Notes under the pieces: model-generated
What the model was told of the DNA's origin: nothing
Database searches by the model: none
Seen by the model: the letters and a program-made list of their open reading frames with translations, nothing else
In this document: positions 34,751 through 46,823 of the stretch, piece after piece
Layout of the letters: every line of letters begins with the position of its first letter
Position numbering within the stretch: position 1 is the stretch's first letter
From: Solea solea
Lineage: Eukaryota > Chordata > Actinopteri > Pleuronectiformes > Soleidae
NCBI RefSeq assembly: GCF_958295425.1
Contig: NC_081136.1
Span: 3,195,311-3,259,310 of the forward strand
Direction of reading: 5' to 3'
Length of the DNA stretch: 64,000 bases
Translations under genes and position numbers: made by a program

Positions 34751-36099
34751 GAGAATGTTCTAGAATGTTCTAAAATAATGTTCCCTTCACTTTGTGTTTT
34801 TCTTGTATACTTTTCTTGCTGTGATGACAAAAATGTTTGAGTTGTGAAAAATGAGCCAAAACATCCCAATCTGAACATCGGGGACATTTATTTAGACCCA
34901 GCAGAATAAACAGGCTGTCGGGTTCAAGTCAGGCTCGATTACTTCTCTCTCCAATCAAGCTCACAGTCGCAGTGGAGCATTCTCTACGGTCCATGAAGCC
35001 AACACAGCTGTGCCTCTCTCTCTCTCAATCAGAATTACTCTGAGGTAACAAAATTTGGCACGGAGTGACTCTACACAGGGGGTGTCCAAATTTTTTTTTT
35101 TTTAAAGATTTGATAATGTGAAGATTCCCGGGGGCCACGGCAATGTAAGCTAATCTAAGCCACACAGGCTTCTTTCACATCTGGAGTCAGATAACATAAT
35201 GACATAATAAGTGGTGAATGCATGAATCTGTCTGTCACAGTCAGGATGAGAACCCTGGACTTGTGGAACACGAACCAGGGCAGTTTTTCCTGTCCGAGTT
35301 CGTCCAGGGTCATAAAGCGAAGCTGCCGGCCGTATACAATCTGACCGTGGGCCAGCGCTAAACTACAGCGTGTGACTGTTAAAAATAAACAAATGTGTAT
35401 TAAATTCAAACTATTGTCAAAGGTGGCTAAGCCCATCAGCTCCGCACAACTCTGGCTGTGTTCCTCTGATTTGTTTTGAGGCAATGGCAACAGTGCGCTA
35501 GTAAAGTGAGAAGGTTGCAAACAAGTTGAAGTTTGACAGAACAGTTCCGAAATCAGAAGTGGATTCTACTGCTAAAAAACAAACAAAAAAAACCTGGTCG
35601 AACTGCAGTTTCTTGCCCCCACCTGCCCCTGTGCTACCGCTGTATACATGCAAACGCTCCCTCAGTCAGAACTGATAGTTTTGCTTCACAGAACCCATTT
35701 CAATTGGTTTTTATTTTGTTTTTGTTCATAAAAAACGACCCGAGCGAACTTTGAACTGCGACGTATTCCCAAATTCAATCCGATTTTAAACATTTTGAGT
35801 AGTTTTTAGCTCAGTACCAAATGCAAATGTCAAATATAATAAACAAGAAACAACAATTTTAAGACTACTGCTTTTTGCATTGGAAATTGTCTCTTTTCAC
35901 AAAGACCAAAAAGACGCAGACAATTAACAACAACAACAACAACAATAATGACCAACCGCAGCTTCAACATTTATCTTTTAACTGTGAATAAATGTTTTGT
36001 GCCTTTTTGCATAATACTGTTGAAATTGCACTTATTTAAATGTAAAACAAAGGGAAACTATGCTATGCTATGATTTCACTGGTCCCCTGCAGAGGGTTC

Positions 36100-36900
36100 C
36101 GCCATTTTTGTTACCCAACCCTCATCACCATGATAGAGAAACGTCACCATCAACGCTTACATCGCTCCGCTGCACGCGCTGCTCTCACTGCGTGTTTCTC
36201 TCTTGGCCACCAGGGGCTTCACTCAGAAAAACACAACAACTCCGCTTTACGCCGCCGCTTCACCGCGGATCCGAGTCACTGCAGAGAAACTGCGTTCCCC
36301 CCCGACATCCACACACAGGAGGGTTAATTATGACACAACACCACAGCAGCTCTGAGGGGCGATGGAAAAAATATACCTGAGCTTTTACCGGCTGCGCCGT
36401 GACCAAACAGGAACCGACGAGGGAAGGAGAACGCTCTCCGCTGCACCTTTAAGTCTCGTAAACAAGTGTGTGTGCATTTGTCAGGAGCTTGAAACACACG
36501 CGGACTCGTACACACCGCGGAGTTTAAGTACTTTTTCCCTCAGCGACTTGGAGCACATCTCATTTTACCGCCTGCTCCCTTAACGAACGTGGTCCTCGGC
36601 TTTGTTTTCAGCTGTGTCAGAGAACAGCGGGAGCGGGAGCTTCCTCGCGTCTAATGGCCCTAAACACTGGAGGAGGAATGAATTCTTTAAAAGTCTCCAA
36701 ATCCGGGCCCTCTGCACCACCGCGGCGAGGCAGACGTTTAGTCATCATAAGGACGTCATCACTCACGGATTTAGGATCGTGGCGGCTCGGCAGGCACTTT
36801 ATGGACGAGGTCGTTAGTGACGCTCTTAAGACTAATGATGCTGCGCCCGAGAGTGAAAGCACTGCAGGGCGATCCGTCAGAGGTTTCCTCAGAAAAATTA
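36100..36900. promoter_or_regulatory. CpG-rich patch in the long abtb3 intron
   Basis: CpG density is high at 36130-36290, 36380-36620 and 36690-36860 compared with the flanks. Both strands have short open frames (104 codons plus at 36654-36968, 81 codons minus at 36617-36862), neither recognised. It lies 2.1-2.9 kb upstream of exon 33784-33991, so an internal promoter for a shorter abtb3 transcript is possible. No TATA box or start exon was pinned down. Confidence 0.35.
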
Positions 36901-37084
36901 AAACTTCAATTGATCTAATTATTTACTCGGCTTATTGGAGCGATGGAGGTTTTCAGACTCTGGCCTGACTGGATGTAAAGAACATTACTTTACGTTACTG
37001 AATAAAAAAAAAAATGTTGGCCTAAATTTTAAAGAATATAGATAAAATAAAAAATAATAAATCACACAACGGAAACTTTTGCAG

Positions 37085-37575
37085 GGAATGACGAGGACAA
37101 GTGAATAATGAGGACAGGTTAATGAATGATGAGGACAGGTGAAAGATGAGGACAGGTGAAAGATGAGGACAAGTGAAAGATGAGGACAGGTGAATGAATG
37201 ATGAGGACAGGTGAAAGATGAGGACAGGTGAAAGATGAGGACAGGTGAAATATGAGGACAGGTGAAAGATGAGGACAAGTGAAAGATGAGGACAGGTGAA
37301 TGAATGATGAGGACAGACAGGTGAATGATGGGGACAGGTGAAAGATGTGGACAAGTGAAAGATGAGGACAGCTGAAAGACGAGGACAGGTGAAAGATGGA
37401 GGCAGGTGAATGATGAGGACAGGTGAATGAATGATGAGGACAGGTGAATGAATGATGAGGACAGATGAATGATGAGGACAGGTGAAAGATGAGGACAGAT
37501 GAATGAATGATGAGGACAGATGAATGATGAGGACAGGTGAATGAATGATGAGGACAGGTGAATGAATGATGTGAT
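37085..37575. repeat. minisatellite, gatgaggacaggtgaa unit
   Basis: About 30 units built from gatgaggacaggtgaa with an optional extra tgaa. Changes include gacaagtg, gacagatg and one gatgtggaca. On the minus strand it reads TTCACCTGTCCTCAT, and the 110-codon minus frame (37022-37354), rich in SFTCPHLSPVLIFHLSS, is only its translation. Confidence 0.95.
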
Positions 37576-38270
37576 GAGTCAGAAGTAGGACAACGTCAAC
37601 CCAACAATGGTGGAAACCACGTCTCCGTCACTTTAGCAACATTAGCAACTCTTTGCTATGAAGTCGGCCATGACAGAGGCGGCCCAAATAATCATGCTAT
37701 ATCCTTATAGTGTTGTGATGTTACACCATATGACATGTGGACGTCTCTGTCTCCATAAACACACAGAAGAATGTCCTTCAAGTCGTCGGTAAAATCACCA
37801 ATAGATCTTAGCAGAAACTGCTTTGGAACTCTATTCTCTGCTGCCATTAGCGACATATTTTCCCTTAATACCCAACATTTGGTGATACGTTTAAAAGTAA
37901 ACGTACTCCAGGGGAAAATATGAAGTGAGAGTTTAGAAGTGTAGCAGTATATATATATATATGTGTGTGTGTGTGTGGGGAGATCTGAAGCTCCTAACGT
38001 GTTTGTTCTAAATAGGCACAGAAACTTGGACTGTCACACACACATAAAATAACCCTTGTGACATGGCGAGTCTAAAGCCCGAGGTTCTCCGTCTGTCAGG
38101 CTAAAGACCCCAGACAGAGTTCTGAAGCAGGCAGACGCACAGTTTGCTCTCCTGGGAGCCTTGTAAACAGCTACTGACAAAACATTTAAATTACACCGAT
38201 GAATAATTGAAAAAAACAAAAAGGCAGTTGTGTGTCGACGAGTGTCTGTGTTTTGAGGGAATTGAGGGAT

Positions 38271-38310
38271 CGTATTTGGGGATCCAGAACCTGCTGGATC
38301 CCCAAATACG
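38271..38310. repeat. perfect 17-bp inverted repeat, 6-bp loop
   Basis: Arms cgtatttggggatccag (38271-38287) and ctggatccccaaatacg (38294-38310) are perfect reverse complements around aacctg. Two more Watson-Crick pairs and three G-U pairs can extend the stem outward. A bacterial-type terminator is excluded by context. It may be a young foldback or a short hairpin RNA; function unknown. Confidence 0.9.
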
Positions 38311-41300
38311 ATTTTAGCCCGTGCTTCACAGTCACATACTCTCTGCTCCTGAAGCCTCTAGAATAAACTGAGCAAAGAAAACCCTTTACATCTACTGTGC
38401 GTACCGCAGGACGTTAATAAAGATTAAGGAGACAAAACAAAACAGGGCCTGAAATTTGCATCCATATGAAGAAAAAAACACACAGCAGCTCACACTGAGG
38501 CGGCAGAGAGAACCCCCCCCGACATCCAAGAAACTGACAATGTTCTCCTGGGGTTTTGCAGAGCACGCAGAGCAAAAAATAGAAGAACTCTGCACAGGCA
38601 AGCACATCTAGACTTTTCTTTTTCTTTTTTATGAACCATAAAAAAAAAAAAAAGATTAAAAGCAGCCGTCTTTGCACACGGTTAAACCACCGCCGCCACT
38701 CGCAGCTACAGCCGATCATCAACCTTCCCTCGGCTTCATTAACTGTTCTCCTGACTTTGTCTTTGTCGGCGGGACGACATTAGCTCAAGTCCCTCGTCGC
38801 TTTGATTATCAGAGCGACGCTCCTGTGGGCTTTACGCTCCATCTGGTTGGAATTAATCACAGGGGACAGCTTAGTGTCTTCTTCTCTTGAGTCACGTGGA
38901 AGGACGGAGTAAAAGAAGTGTCCCCAATTAGTGAATAAAAGAACAGTGAAAATTAGAAGAGTCTCTTCACATCTTAAATCTGGGATTGCCTTTGCATGAG
39001 AAATAATCTACACTGCAAAAACTGATTTTTAAGAAAGTAAAAATAAGCCTCATTTCTGGGATGTTGTTCTTATTTTTTCTTTTTTGCCTGAAATAGAAAA
39101 CAATCTTGGCAAATCTTGACAAATTACACTTTAATTACCAGAAACAAAGCATGAAATATTCCCAACTGCTCCTGTCTCTGTGTCCTCATCTTGCAGGTTG
39201 CAGGATCCAGATCCATTTTCGAGGCTATTATTATTATTATTATTATCATCATACATATCATTATTTTTTTTCCTTTCACCCCAACCTGTCTAGGCAGATT
39301 GCTGTCTGGTTCTGTCAGCAGTTCTTTTCTCTCTACTGATGCCTTGTGTGTGCTCATTGTGTGAATTGTTGGGTTTCTCTGCTCGCCATTGTGTGATTCA
39401 TGTGGTAAATACTGAAATAAAATGGCAAATTTAAGAAATTCAAAGAAAAAAAAACGAAGAAATACTTATTTTACGGCAACATTTTTCTTAGAGCAAAGGA
39501 AATGGTACTCGATTAGAGAATATTTGTCTAATTTTTGTACTAGGGCTGTTTTAGCAGTGTAAAAAGCTCAATTTATTTAACCAAAGTCTGTAATCTGACT
39601 ATCTACAATTGATATTTTCTTTGGATCAAACAATTCTGGAACAGGTTTTTATCAAACGTGGCTCTGGACTGAGGCGAAACACCTAAAAGTGTAACCACAG
39701 TGACAGTTTCTGAGTGACATGCTGGTCATTTCACATTCAAACAAAGACAAACTCCTCCACTGTCATGTATACGCACTAATTCTGATGTAAATAAAATGGT
39801 AAATAATGGCACAGATGCACTGAAAAAAGGGAAAACTTACAAACTAAAGTAATTAACTTCAGAAAACCTGCAGAACTTTAGTTTTAATGAAGTAATTCCC
39901 TTTTCTTTTTTTTTAAGTCAAATATTTTTCTTCTTCCTTTCAGATCAGAGCTGAATCTACATGAGGCGCCTTCATTAAAAAACTAAGCGTGATCTACCGA
40001 CACTGAAGTAAACACACTGAAGTGGAATATTTGGAGGGCAAAACCTCAACAAACTTTCAAATTACAACACACACTTTAATCTATAAATGTTCTTCTTGGC
40101 AAAAGGTAAAACGAAACACAAAGTTCTCACAACGAGAAGATGAAATATATGTGATTTTACTGAGAATCTAAGCACAAAATCAATAACACCCTCCGTACAT
40201 TAGTTAAATAAATTATGTTTTTTTTTCTGTTTTCTTATTGGTATTTTCCATGTTATTACTATTATTATTTTTATTGTGCAAACAAAAAGACGCCACCGGC
40301 TCCAACGGGAGCAGCCGCACCGCACCGCGTTTCTGCACGAGGGGGATTTCTGCACATTTGTATTACAAAGTTCTGAATTCTTCCCTGGCGTTCATATACC
40401 CAGAAGTCATGTCCTGAGCCGGTGAATTATGCACTTGCTCCTGCAAGTCTACAGCACACACTGTCTTCTCAGCATGTGTGTGTGTGTGTGTGGCAGAGGT
40501 GGTGTCAAGGTTACGCGATGTGAATTATAACTTTAACTGTCAGAAAAAAGTATTATTTACCACTTTCCAGTTTTAAACTTTTCCATATTTTTTTAATATC
40601 TTATTTTGCACTATTTGCCCTGTCAAAATACCACTATATAACATGTGGCCTGTACATATATTCTATAGTATGTTATTTTTGTCATAAAAGGTGTAAGCTT
40701 AAAACCATCAAAAGTGTTTTTTTAATGGAAACCCCGAAATCCAAAATTTCTCTCTCAGGAGCCAAGTGTTAGGTTAAACTCCTACACCTACATCTTCTGC
40801 TGCTACAGCTGAAACGGCAAAAAATGTCAAATGACGTCCAGCAGCTCTTTTTTTGCTGCTCGGTTCGTGGCTGTTTTGTCTCGACAGGACGTCAAACTTT
40901 GAATGAGAACAGACGATTTTGAGCCGGTCTACCATTTTACTCTGGTCCCCACAAGGGAAGTGGAGACGCAAAAAAAATACATACCACAGCAAACAGAACG
41001 GTTCCACGACTAGAGTAGGTCTTCTGTAATACGAACAAATGCATATCAGCCCCAAGGTTAAATCCAAAAACTCTTGACCTTCTTAAAAATCGATTTAAAA
41101 ATAAATAAATAAATAAATGTCCTTATATACCTTTTTTAATTATAGCTCAAATCCCACTTCTCCAGATGTTCCCTCTGCATGCTAATCAGGTTACTATAAA
41201 GATGTGATTGTGGATTATTAAACCACCGACCTGAAAGCATCAAGTTTCATGAGTACCCACTGTCGCATGCCTGGTCAAACAAAGATTGTCCTTTCTTTCC

Positions 41301-41749
41301 TTTTGTCCTTCATTAAATGTGTCTCCTGGTGATTAATCCCCACTTAAGCCGTGCTGGTAAAAGTATCCACTGTCGTCCACTGTGTCGGCGATGACGTGTC
41401 CTGTAATTGACTGCGATTAATTGTGGCCGTGGAATTGCTAATGAGCCCCAAAGGCAGAGCTCTGAGTCGCTCATATTACCGAGTGATGATTGAATATCCT
41501 CGCTGCCGCCCTCGGGGGGAGCTGCGGGCCGCGGTCATTTTCTGCTTGGGTTTATGGGTGTTTCTGGGTCAGTTTAGTTTCAAGACAAAGAACTACATCT
41601 ACAATTGAAACAAGACTTGAAGAGGACACTGAGAGGAAAGTCAAAAACCTTCTTCTTCTTCATTTGCGTAGGGATTGTTCCACTCCAAATTGTCCGACTT
41701 GTCAGTTTGAGCCTCTGTAGAAACATGGTGGCACAAGATGGCGACCTTC

Positions 41750-42330
41750 ATAAGGCAAGGCCCCCGGACATGTAACCACACAGGTGGTCAACCATGTGAT
41801 CTAATGGCTCTATTAATCTATTTATGGCTGACTGCCCCCAACTGTTGCATTTTTGGCACCCTACCCTTGGGGTGCCAAAAATGGAACGGTAGGTGCCGGT
41901 TATTTTGGTACTATTCCTAATGGACACGCAAAAAAAATAGGTACCGTACCAAACCGGAACTGCTCCACTTGGTGGAAACACGGCAAAAGCAGGTTTTCAA
42001 GGGCAGCCGAGCATGTAAGCACACAGCTGGTCAACCATGTGATGTAATTACTTGATTAGTCTATTTATGGGGCTTTTCTGTCACACAGTTCTAGCACTAC
42101 TCTGCTCGACTCGACTCTAGGTGGATTGTGTCTTGCTTTTCCATTAGGGTTAGTACCCGGTGCTTTTTTTGGTACCTGCTCTGGCGAGGTTCCAAGCGAG
42201 CTGGGACGTCGACTGGGACGTCGACAGACTGCCGGCCACTGAGTGTCGTCACTGGAAAACGACGTAACTGATCCCGAAGCCGAGTACAGCCTAATCGTGC
42301 CAGGACTGTATCATAGGAAAACGACCATAC
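41750..42330. mobile_element. GGTACC/TTCCATTAGGG elements flanked by 60-bp direct repeats
   Basis: Direct repeats: catgtaaccacacaggtggt then caaccatgtgat, ending attaatctatttatgg (41768-41827), and catgtaagcacacagctggt then caaccatgtgat, ending gattagtctatttatgg (42013-42069). Between them lies a GGTACC-rich piece with a 14-bp perfect hairpin, catttttggcaccc / gggtgccaaaaatg (41848-41861 and 41870-41883). From 42127 another element starts ttttccattagggttagtac, then gtacctgctctggcgaggttcc, of a kind abundant in fish and usually classed with hAT MITEs. Confidence 0.6.
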
Positions 42331-43357
42331 ATGTCTTTCCTCAAGTTTTTTTTTTGAGTGAGGGGACCAGGCATGCAAAAAAGTACATTCTGCAGAAATT
42401 GCGATAAGAAAAGTGTCCCCTACCTGTCGAGGACCTGTGACTACATCAAATCAAACAGTGGTTTTGTTTGAGCCACAGTGGCGCAGAGGCATCAGCTGAC
42501 GTTTTCTGATCCACAAATAACTTCCACAGCCACTTTCAGGATGATATTGTTTCACTAAACTTCCAGAGACTCACTACATCTCTCACAGTAGCTGATTGTG
42601 TATGTGAGTGTGTGTATGTGTGTTGTCATTGTCTTGTGCAGAAACTGTAACTTCAGGGACAGGAAAAAAAAAAACACAAACAAAAACTAATTAAAACTTG
42701 GGTAATGTACAGTGTCTCTCCAGCCACTGCATCATGGAACACTGTATGTCTGGAGGCAGGGACTTAAAAAGAAATACTTGAAGGCAGCAGCAGCGTGTTG
42801 CCATCTGTTTTACCCCGGGATCCAGTCACAATGATGAGGAGCGGAGAATAATTCATTGAAATAATCTGGAATGGTTTTTGATTTATTATAAATGATCAGT
42901 GCAGCTGTGAGCAGACGAAATGTATCTCACAGCAGGGTTTTTAACATCCTCTCACATGCGTTTTGTGTCAGAGGTGCGTCAGAGAGGAAGATTCCAAGAG
43001 CACAACAAGTGGGATCTTACCTTCGCATCGATATCTCCCCCAACACCAGAGAATCTTATCATTTATTCATTTTTGTTTACTGTGGCAGAGTTGGAGAAAC
43101 CTCGAGGCCTAATGTGGGCTGGCTAACGTCAGACTGCATCTCAAACTCAGACTGAGTTTGAATATGGAAAGTTCCCACTCCCCGAGAGGCCTAACCGACA
43201 GACGTAGATCCTCTGTACGCAACTGGACCAACGATCTGGATGACGTATGCACAGAAAAACGTGTCAACAAACGTGCTTGTTGTACTTTTTTCCAGGAGCG
43301 ATGACGATCTAGTCAACGACCTTTGGCAGGGGAGCTCTGTGGAGCAAGTTGCTTAAG

Positions 43358-43628
43358 ACTGCGGTATACTTCCGCTAACTCCCAGACTCTGGTACCGCGC
43401 AGAAGAAGTAGTCGCTAAGGATAGTCATCCGACCCTCGAACCGGCTGTCACCCCAACAGACCTTTCTGTTTGTGGACCTGCGCAAACCAGACGTGTCCGA
43501 GGGAGCTGTAGCATCGCGCTCTTCTTCTTTGGTAGGAATGCGTCCTATTACCTGCGTCCAGACTTGTACCGCCACCCGATGGTGAAGTGGGACACTACAG
43601 GACCATGACGTGCGAGTATACCAGGGGC
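43358..43628. mobile_element. MITE with CTGGTATAC / GTATACCAG-type ends, copy 2
   Basis: Left end gcggtatacttccgct (about 43360-43375), right end gcgagtataccagggg (about 43610-43625). Shares gcagaagaagtagtcgctaa, ggtaggaatgcgtcctatta and gcgtccagacttg with copy 1 at 6490-6906 but is about 150 bp shorter. Confidence 0.75.
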
Positions 43629-44138
43629 GTTGTACAAATATTTACTCCAAAACTGTAGGGGGAGCTCTGTAGTGGAAAGAATTGACGAGGCACATTTCTG
43701 CTTTAAACCCTTCCCATCTTTCTTATTCTCTGATCGAGTTATGATTGAATTCAGTGTCAGAACCAGCGGGAGTCGAGTGTCCAGGTTCATCTGAGTGAGA
43801 AAAGATGATGGTCCCATGACGCAAGGCGCTGCAAACTACTACAAAATGGGAAGAGTCATTTCTGATACGGCAGGTGCTGCAGAGACCAACGCTGTTATTT
43901 CGTTTTGTCCCACAGCAGCTGTCCATTACCGGGCCTGTGATTACATGATGAAACAAACCCCCCCCCCCCCCAAAAAAAAGACGCAGTGCACGGAGAGAAA
44001 AAGTCTGTTCAATCACAACTATTATAAAACATGGAGGGAAATATAACGACGCTTGCCTTTCTTCATAACGACTTCGCTCAGTCTCCAGAAGTCTCTAAGT
44101 GTAGCTTCATTTTCCCTCATCATCTTATCTCCCGTTTT

Positions 44139-44146
<8 letters not shown>

Positions 44147-44170
<24 letters not shown>

Positions 44171-44172
44171 CT
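44147..44172. repeat. (CT)n microsatellite
   Basis: Pure tc repeat followed by ctccag. It imitates a splice acceptor on the plus strand but no coding sequence follows. Confidence 0.9.
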
Positions 44173-46589
44173 CCAGATATTTCCAGTCCGTGGTGGAAAT
44201 GGAGCTCGAGATTACATATACCATCTCTTTCTCGTTCCGTTGTCATCATCTTTCCTGCAGCTCACAGGGGGGGACGTCTAAATGAATGCCACTTTACTCC
44301 GTCTAATGGCTCTTTTAGGGACTTTAATTGCTGTTGTGCGACGATCTGCAGAGGCACCACTGCAGAATGCTGCAGTGTCTAATAAATAAGCGTCCTGCGT
44401 GTGTATGTGTGCGGTCTTGGTTATCCGCTGTGTCAAATGTACTTAAATCATGCTGTGTCATTCATGTTTCAGTTCAGGGCTTCACTTTGTGGTTCCCTCT
44501 TCTTTTTTTTGTTTCATCACCAAAAGAAAATCAGATAATCACCAAGGTCACCCTGTACATAATCCAGACGTTTTCATTTAAGTTATGTTCGTCCTCTATC
44601 AATATAAGACTCAAAAAAGAGAAATTTTTCTGGTCCCTGGAAACTCCAGGTTTGGTCATATCTGAGTCCATGAGCTTCGGTTGTCTTTATTTGACGACTT
44701 GAGACCAAAAAAGTACAATAGCAGAGTTCAGTCTATCCATAAATGCAAAATTTCTGGACATTTAATCTCATAACTGTCCAACGGTTCACTTGACAGGCTT
44801 CTGACTTGGCAGGTGACTTATTGAGGGCACCGACTTTGGCAGCGTTTGGATAAGAAATGCAAGAGATATCAGTGAAACAAAAAAAAACGGGGGCACATCA
44901 AACGAGTGCTGGACTAGTTACCATGGGGGAAGAAAAGTTTGGATATCCTTTCGTGATTGTCAGGAAAAGTAGCAAAAAATGGAACCTTAAAAACCCATTC
45001 AAGTTTGAAATAAACAGCCTAGAAGTGCATCAGAGTCTGAAGTCGCCCTGAGTTTGTCCTCCTGAGCAGTCAATCACGACACCAAAGCATCTGAAAAGTG
45101 TTGTGTACGCACAAGTATTTTCGGTTCTGCACCATTGATGGCAAAGTAAGGACCACATGTGTGATCTCATGTGTTAACTTAGCTGTTAGCGTGATCAACG
45201 TCGTGTTACTCATAGTAAATGTCATATATATAATAATAATAATAAGTGTGTTTTTGTGTGCAGGCGAGTATATATGAATGTCTTCTAAGCAGGGTTCCCC
45301 CAGCTTGGTTGATATCAAATTCAAGGACCTTTCAATGACTTTCCAGGGGCAATGCCTTCAAATTCAAGGACCAAATGCTGACACAGTTTAAGATGGGAGG
45401 GACAACTTGTAAGAGCTGCTTCGTCCACTTTTATTGATTTGCAGCACGCTCTGCAGGATGGTTTAGCTTGTCCAAGTCAGTCTTTGTAGTTTTCTTTGGC
45501 GAGACAGAGATCTTGGAATTTTCATTTCCCAGGCGCCAGATACATTTCCTCAGAGCTGGTGTTGCAAGTAGATATTGATAGATATTGCGTGGACACCATT
45601 TTCTCCATTGTTTTGGATATAAAATTACACAGTGCCTTTGTGCTGCAAATTGAAATGTCATGTTTCTGCAAAAACTGTGTCCCGGGTACAGAAAGAAAAC
45701 ACACACACAGTGAAATTAAGCCTAATAGGAGACCTGTACCGCTCTTTTCCTTTCACCACTACACACTGCAATCAGGTTGAACACAACAACAACAACAGGC
45801 CTGAGCCACAAAAGTGTCTATTTTAGCTTTAAAGTATCGTTGAGCTGATGCTCAATTCCATTAGACTTGATTAAAAGCCCTCTCACAATAAATGAGTGAT
45901 AGCGCCTCGTGGCGGATTGATAAACTGGATGGATTTGAAGAATGACACAGTTCTCGATGACAAGAGTGCAGTCTCAATACCAACAGCTATTAGACTCTTC
46001 TTCTGTGAAGGCTCCCCTTTCATCAGAGCACAAACAGCTGCTGCCTTTTTGTCTCCAAACAGCTGCTCCATCCTTTTTCCCTTTCTCATGGAAACAGTGA
46101 GGTGAGAACAAACAGCAGCCTGTTCAATTCACCGCCTTATTACCCCAGAACTTTCATTAGCCTTCTGGGCTTCTTCCAAAACACTTAATTAGTGAGTGTG
46201 CATTATCTCACGCTGGCACCGCTGTAAAGGCTGTGGTGTAATGTCCATCTTACTGCAGCAGGACTTAACTGTAAAGTGGATATTAAACGGGAATAACTGC
46301 AATATGTCCCTCAGCCCGCTGAAGTCCCTTAAGTAGCCGAGACTCCGAGGCTCAGGTATCCTCAGCCCCCGCATCTTAGACTCACGGATAATACCGTAGT
46401 TATTAAGATAGAACATCTGCCTGTGGGTGTTGCACCTCTCCAGAGATACTTTTGCACATGCGAACACTTTCCGCCTCGTTGGAAAAGTGATACGTTTGTA
46501 ATCACGATCCAACACTGTGGGCACACGGCAACATGTCAGCGACATGTTTGAATGTCAACATCGACTTAGATTGAGGCTCCAGACCTTAA

Positions 46590-46823
46590 ACGTGATCAGG
46601 AATTAAGGTAATCCTCGCTTAATCTAAAATACCATGCAAATTAGCTCATAACACTTAAAAATATTATTTTAAAATAAAAAAATATGTCAGCTTATGTCTA
46701 AATAATCATTAAATGCCAAAGTCGCAAGATGACTCATTTGAAATTAGTGATGGAGGCGGGAGTGGATCGATGATGTGACACAAACTTGGTGTGGTTTTAT
46801 TATTAACAGTACTATCCCTTTAA
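46590..46823. repeat. possible degraded family A palindromic fragment
   Basis: The end, cagtactatccctttaatct (46808-46827), matches the family terminus at 3257-3268, and gactcatttgaaattagtga resembles its inner arm flank. The central arms are not visible, so this is a weak call. Confidence 0.35.

Noticed and set aside
36654..36968. 104-codon plus frame MALNTGGGMNSLKVSKS in the CpG-rich patch
   Set aside because: Not recognised, on the strand opposite to abtb3, no splice support. Kept only as part of the CpG-rich patch.
37022..37354. 110-codon minus frame with repeated SFTCPHLSPV
   Set aside because: Direct translation of the minisatellite; no start context or exon signals.
43966..43980. C-run then A-run, and similar homopolymers at 53467-53481 and 54344-54356
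   Set aside because: Simple homopolymer runs, prone to sequencing error; no further structure.
44130..44190. (CT)n followed by ctccag as a plus-strand splice acceptor
   Set aside because: Microsatellite coincidence; no coding sequence or donor follows.
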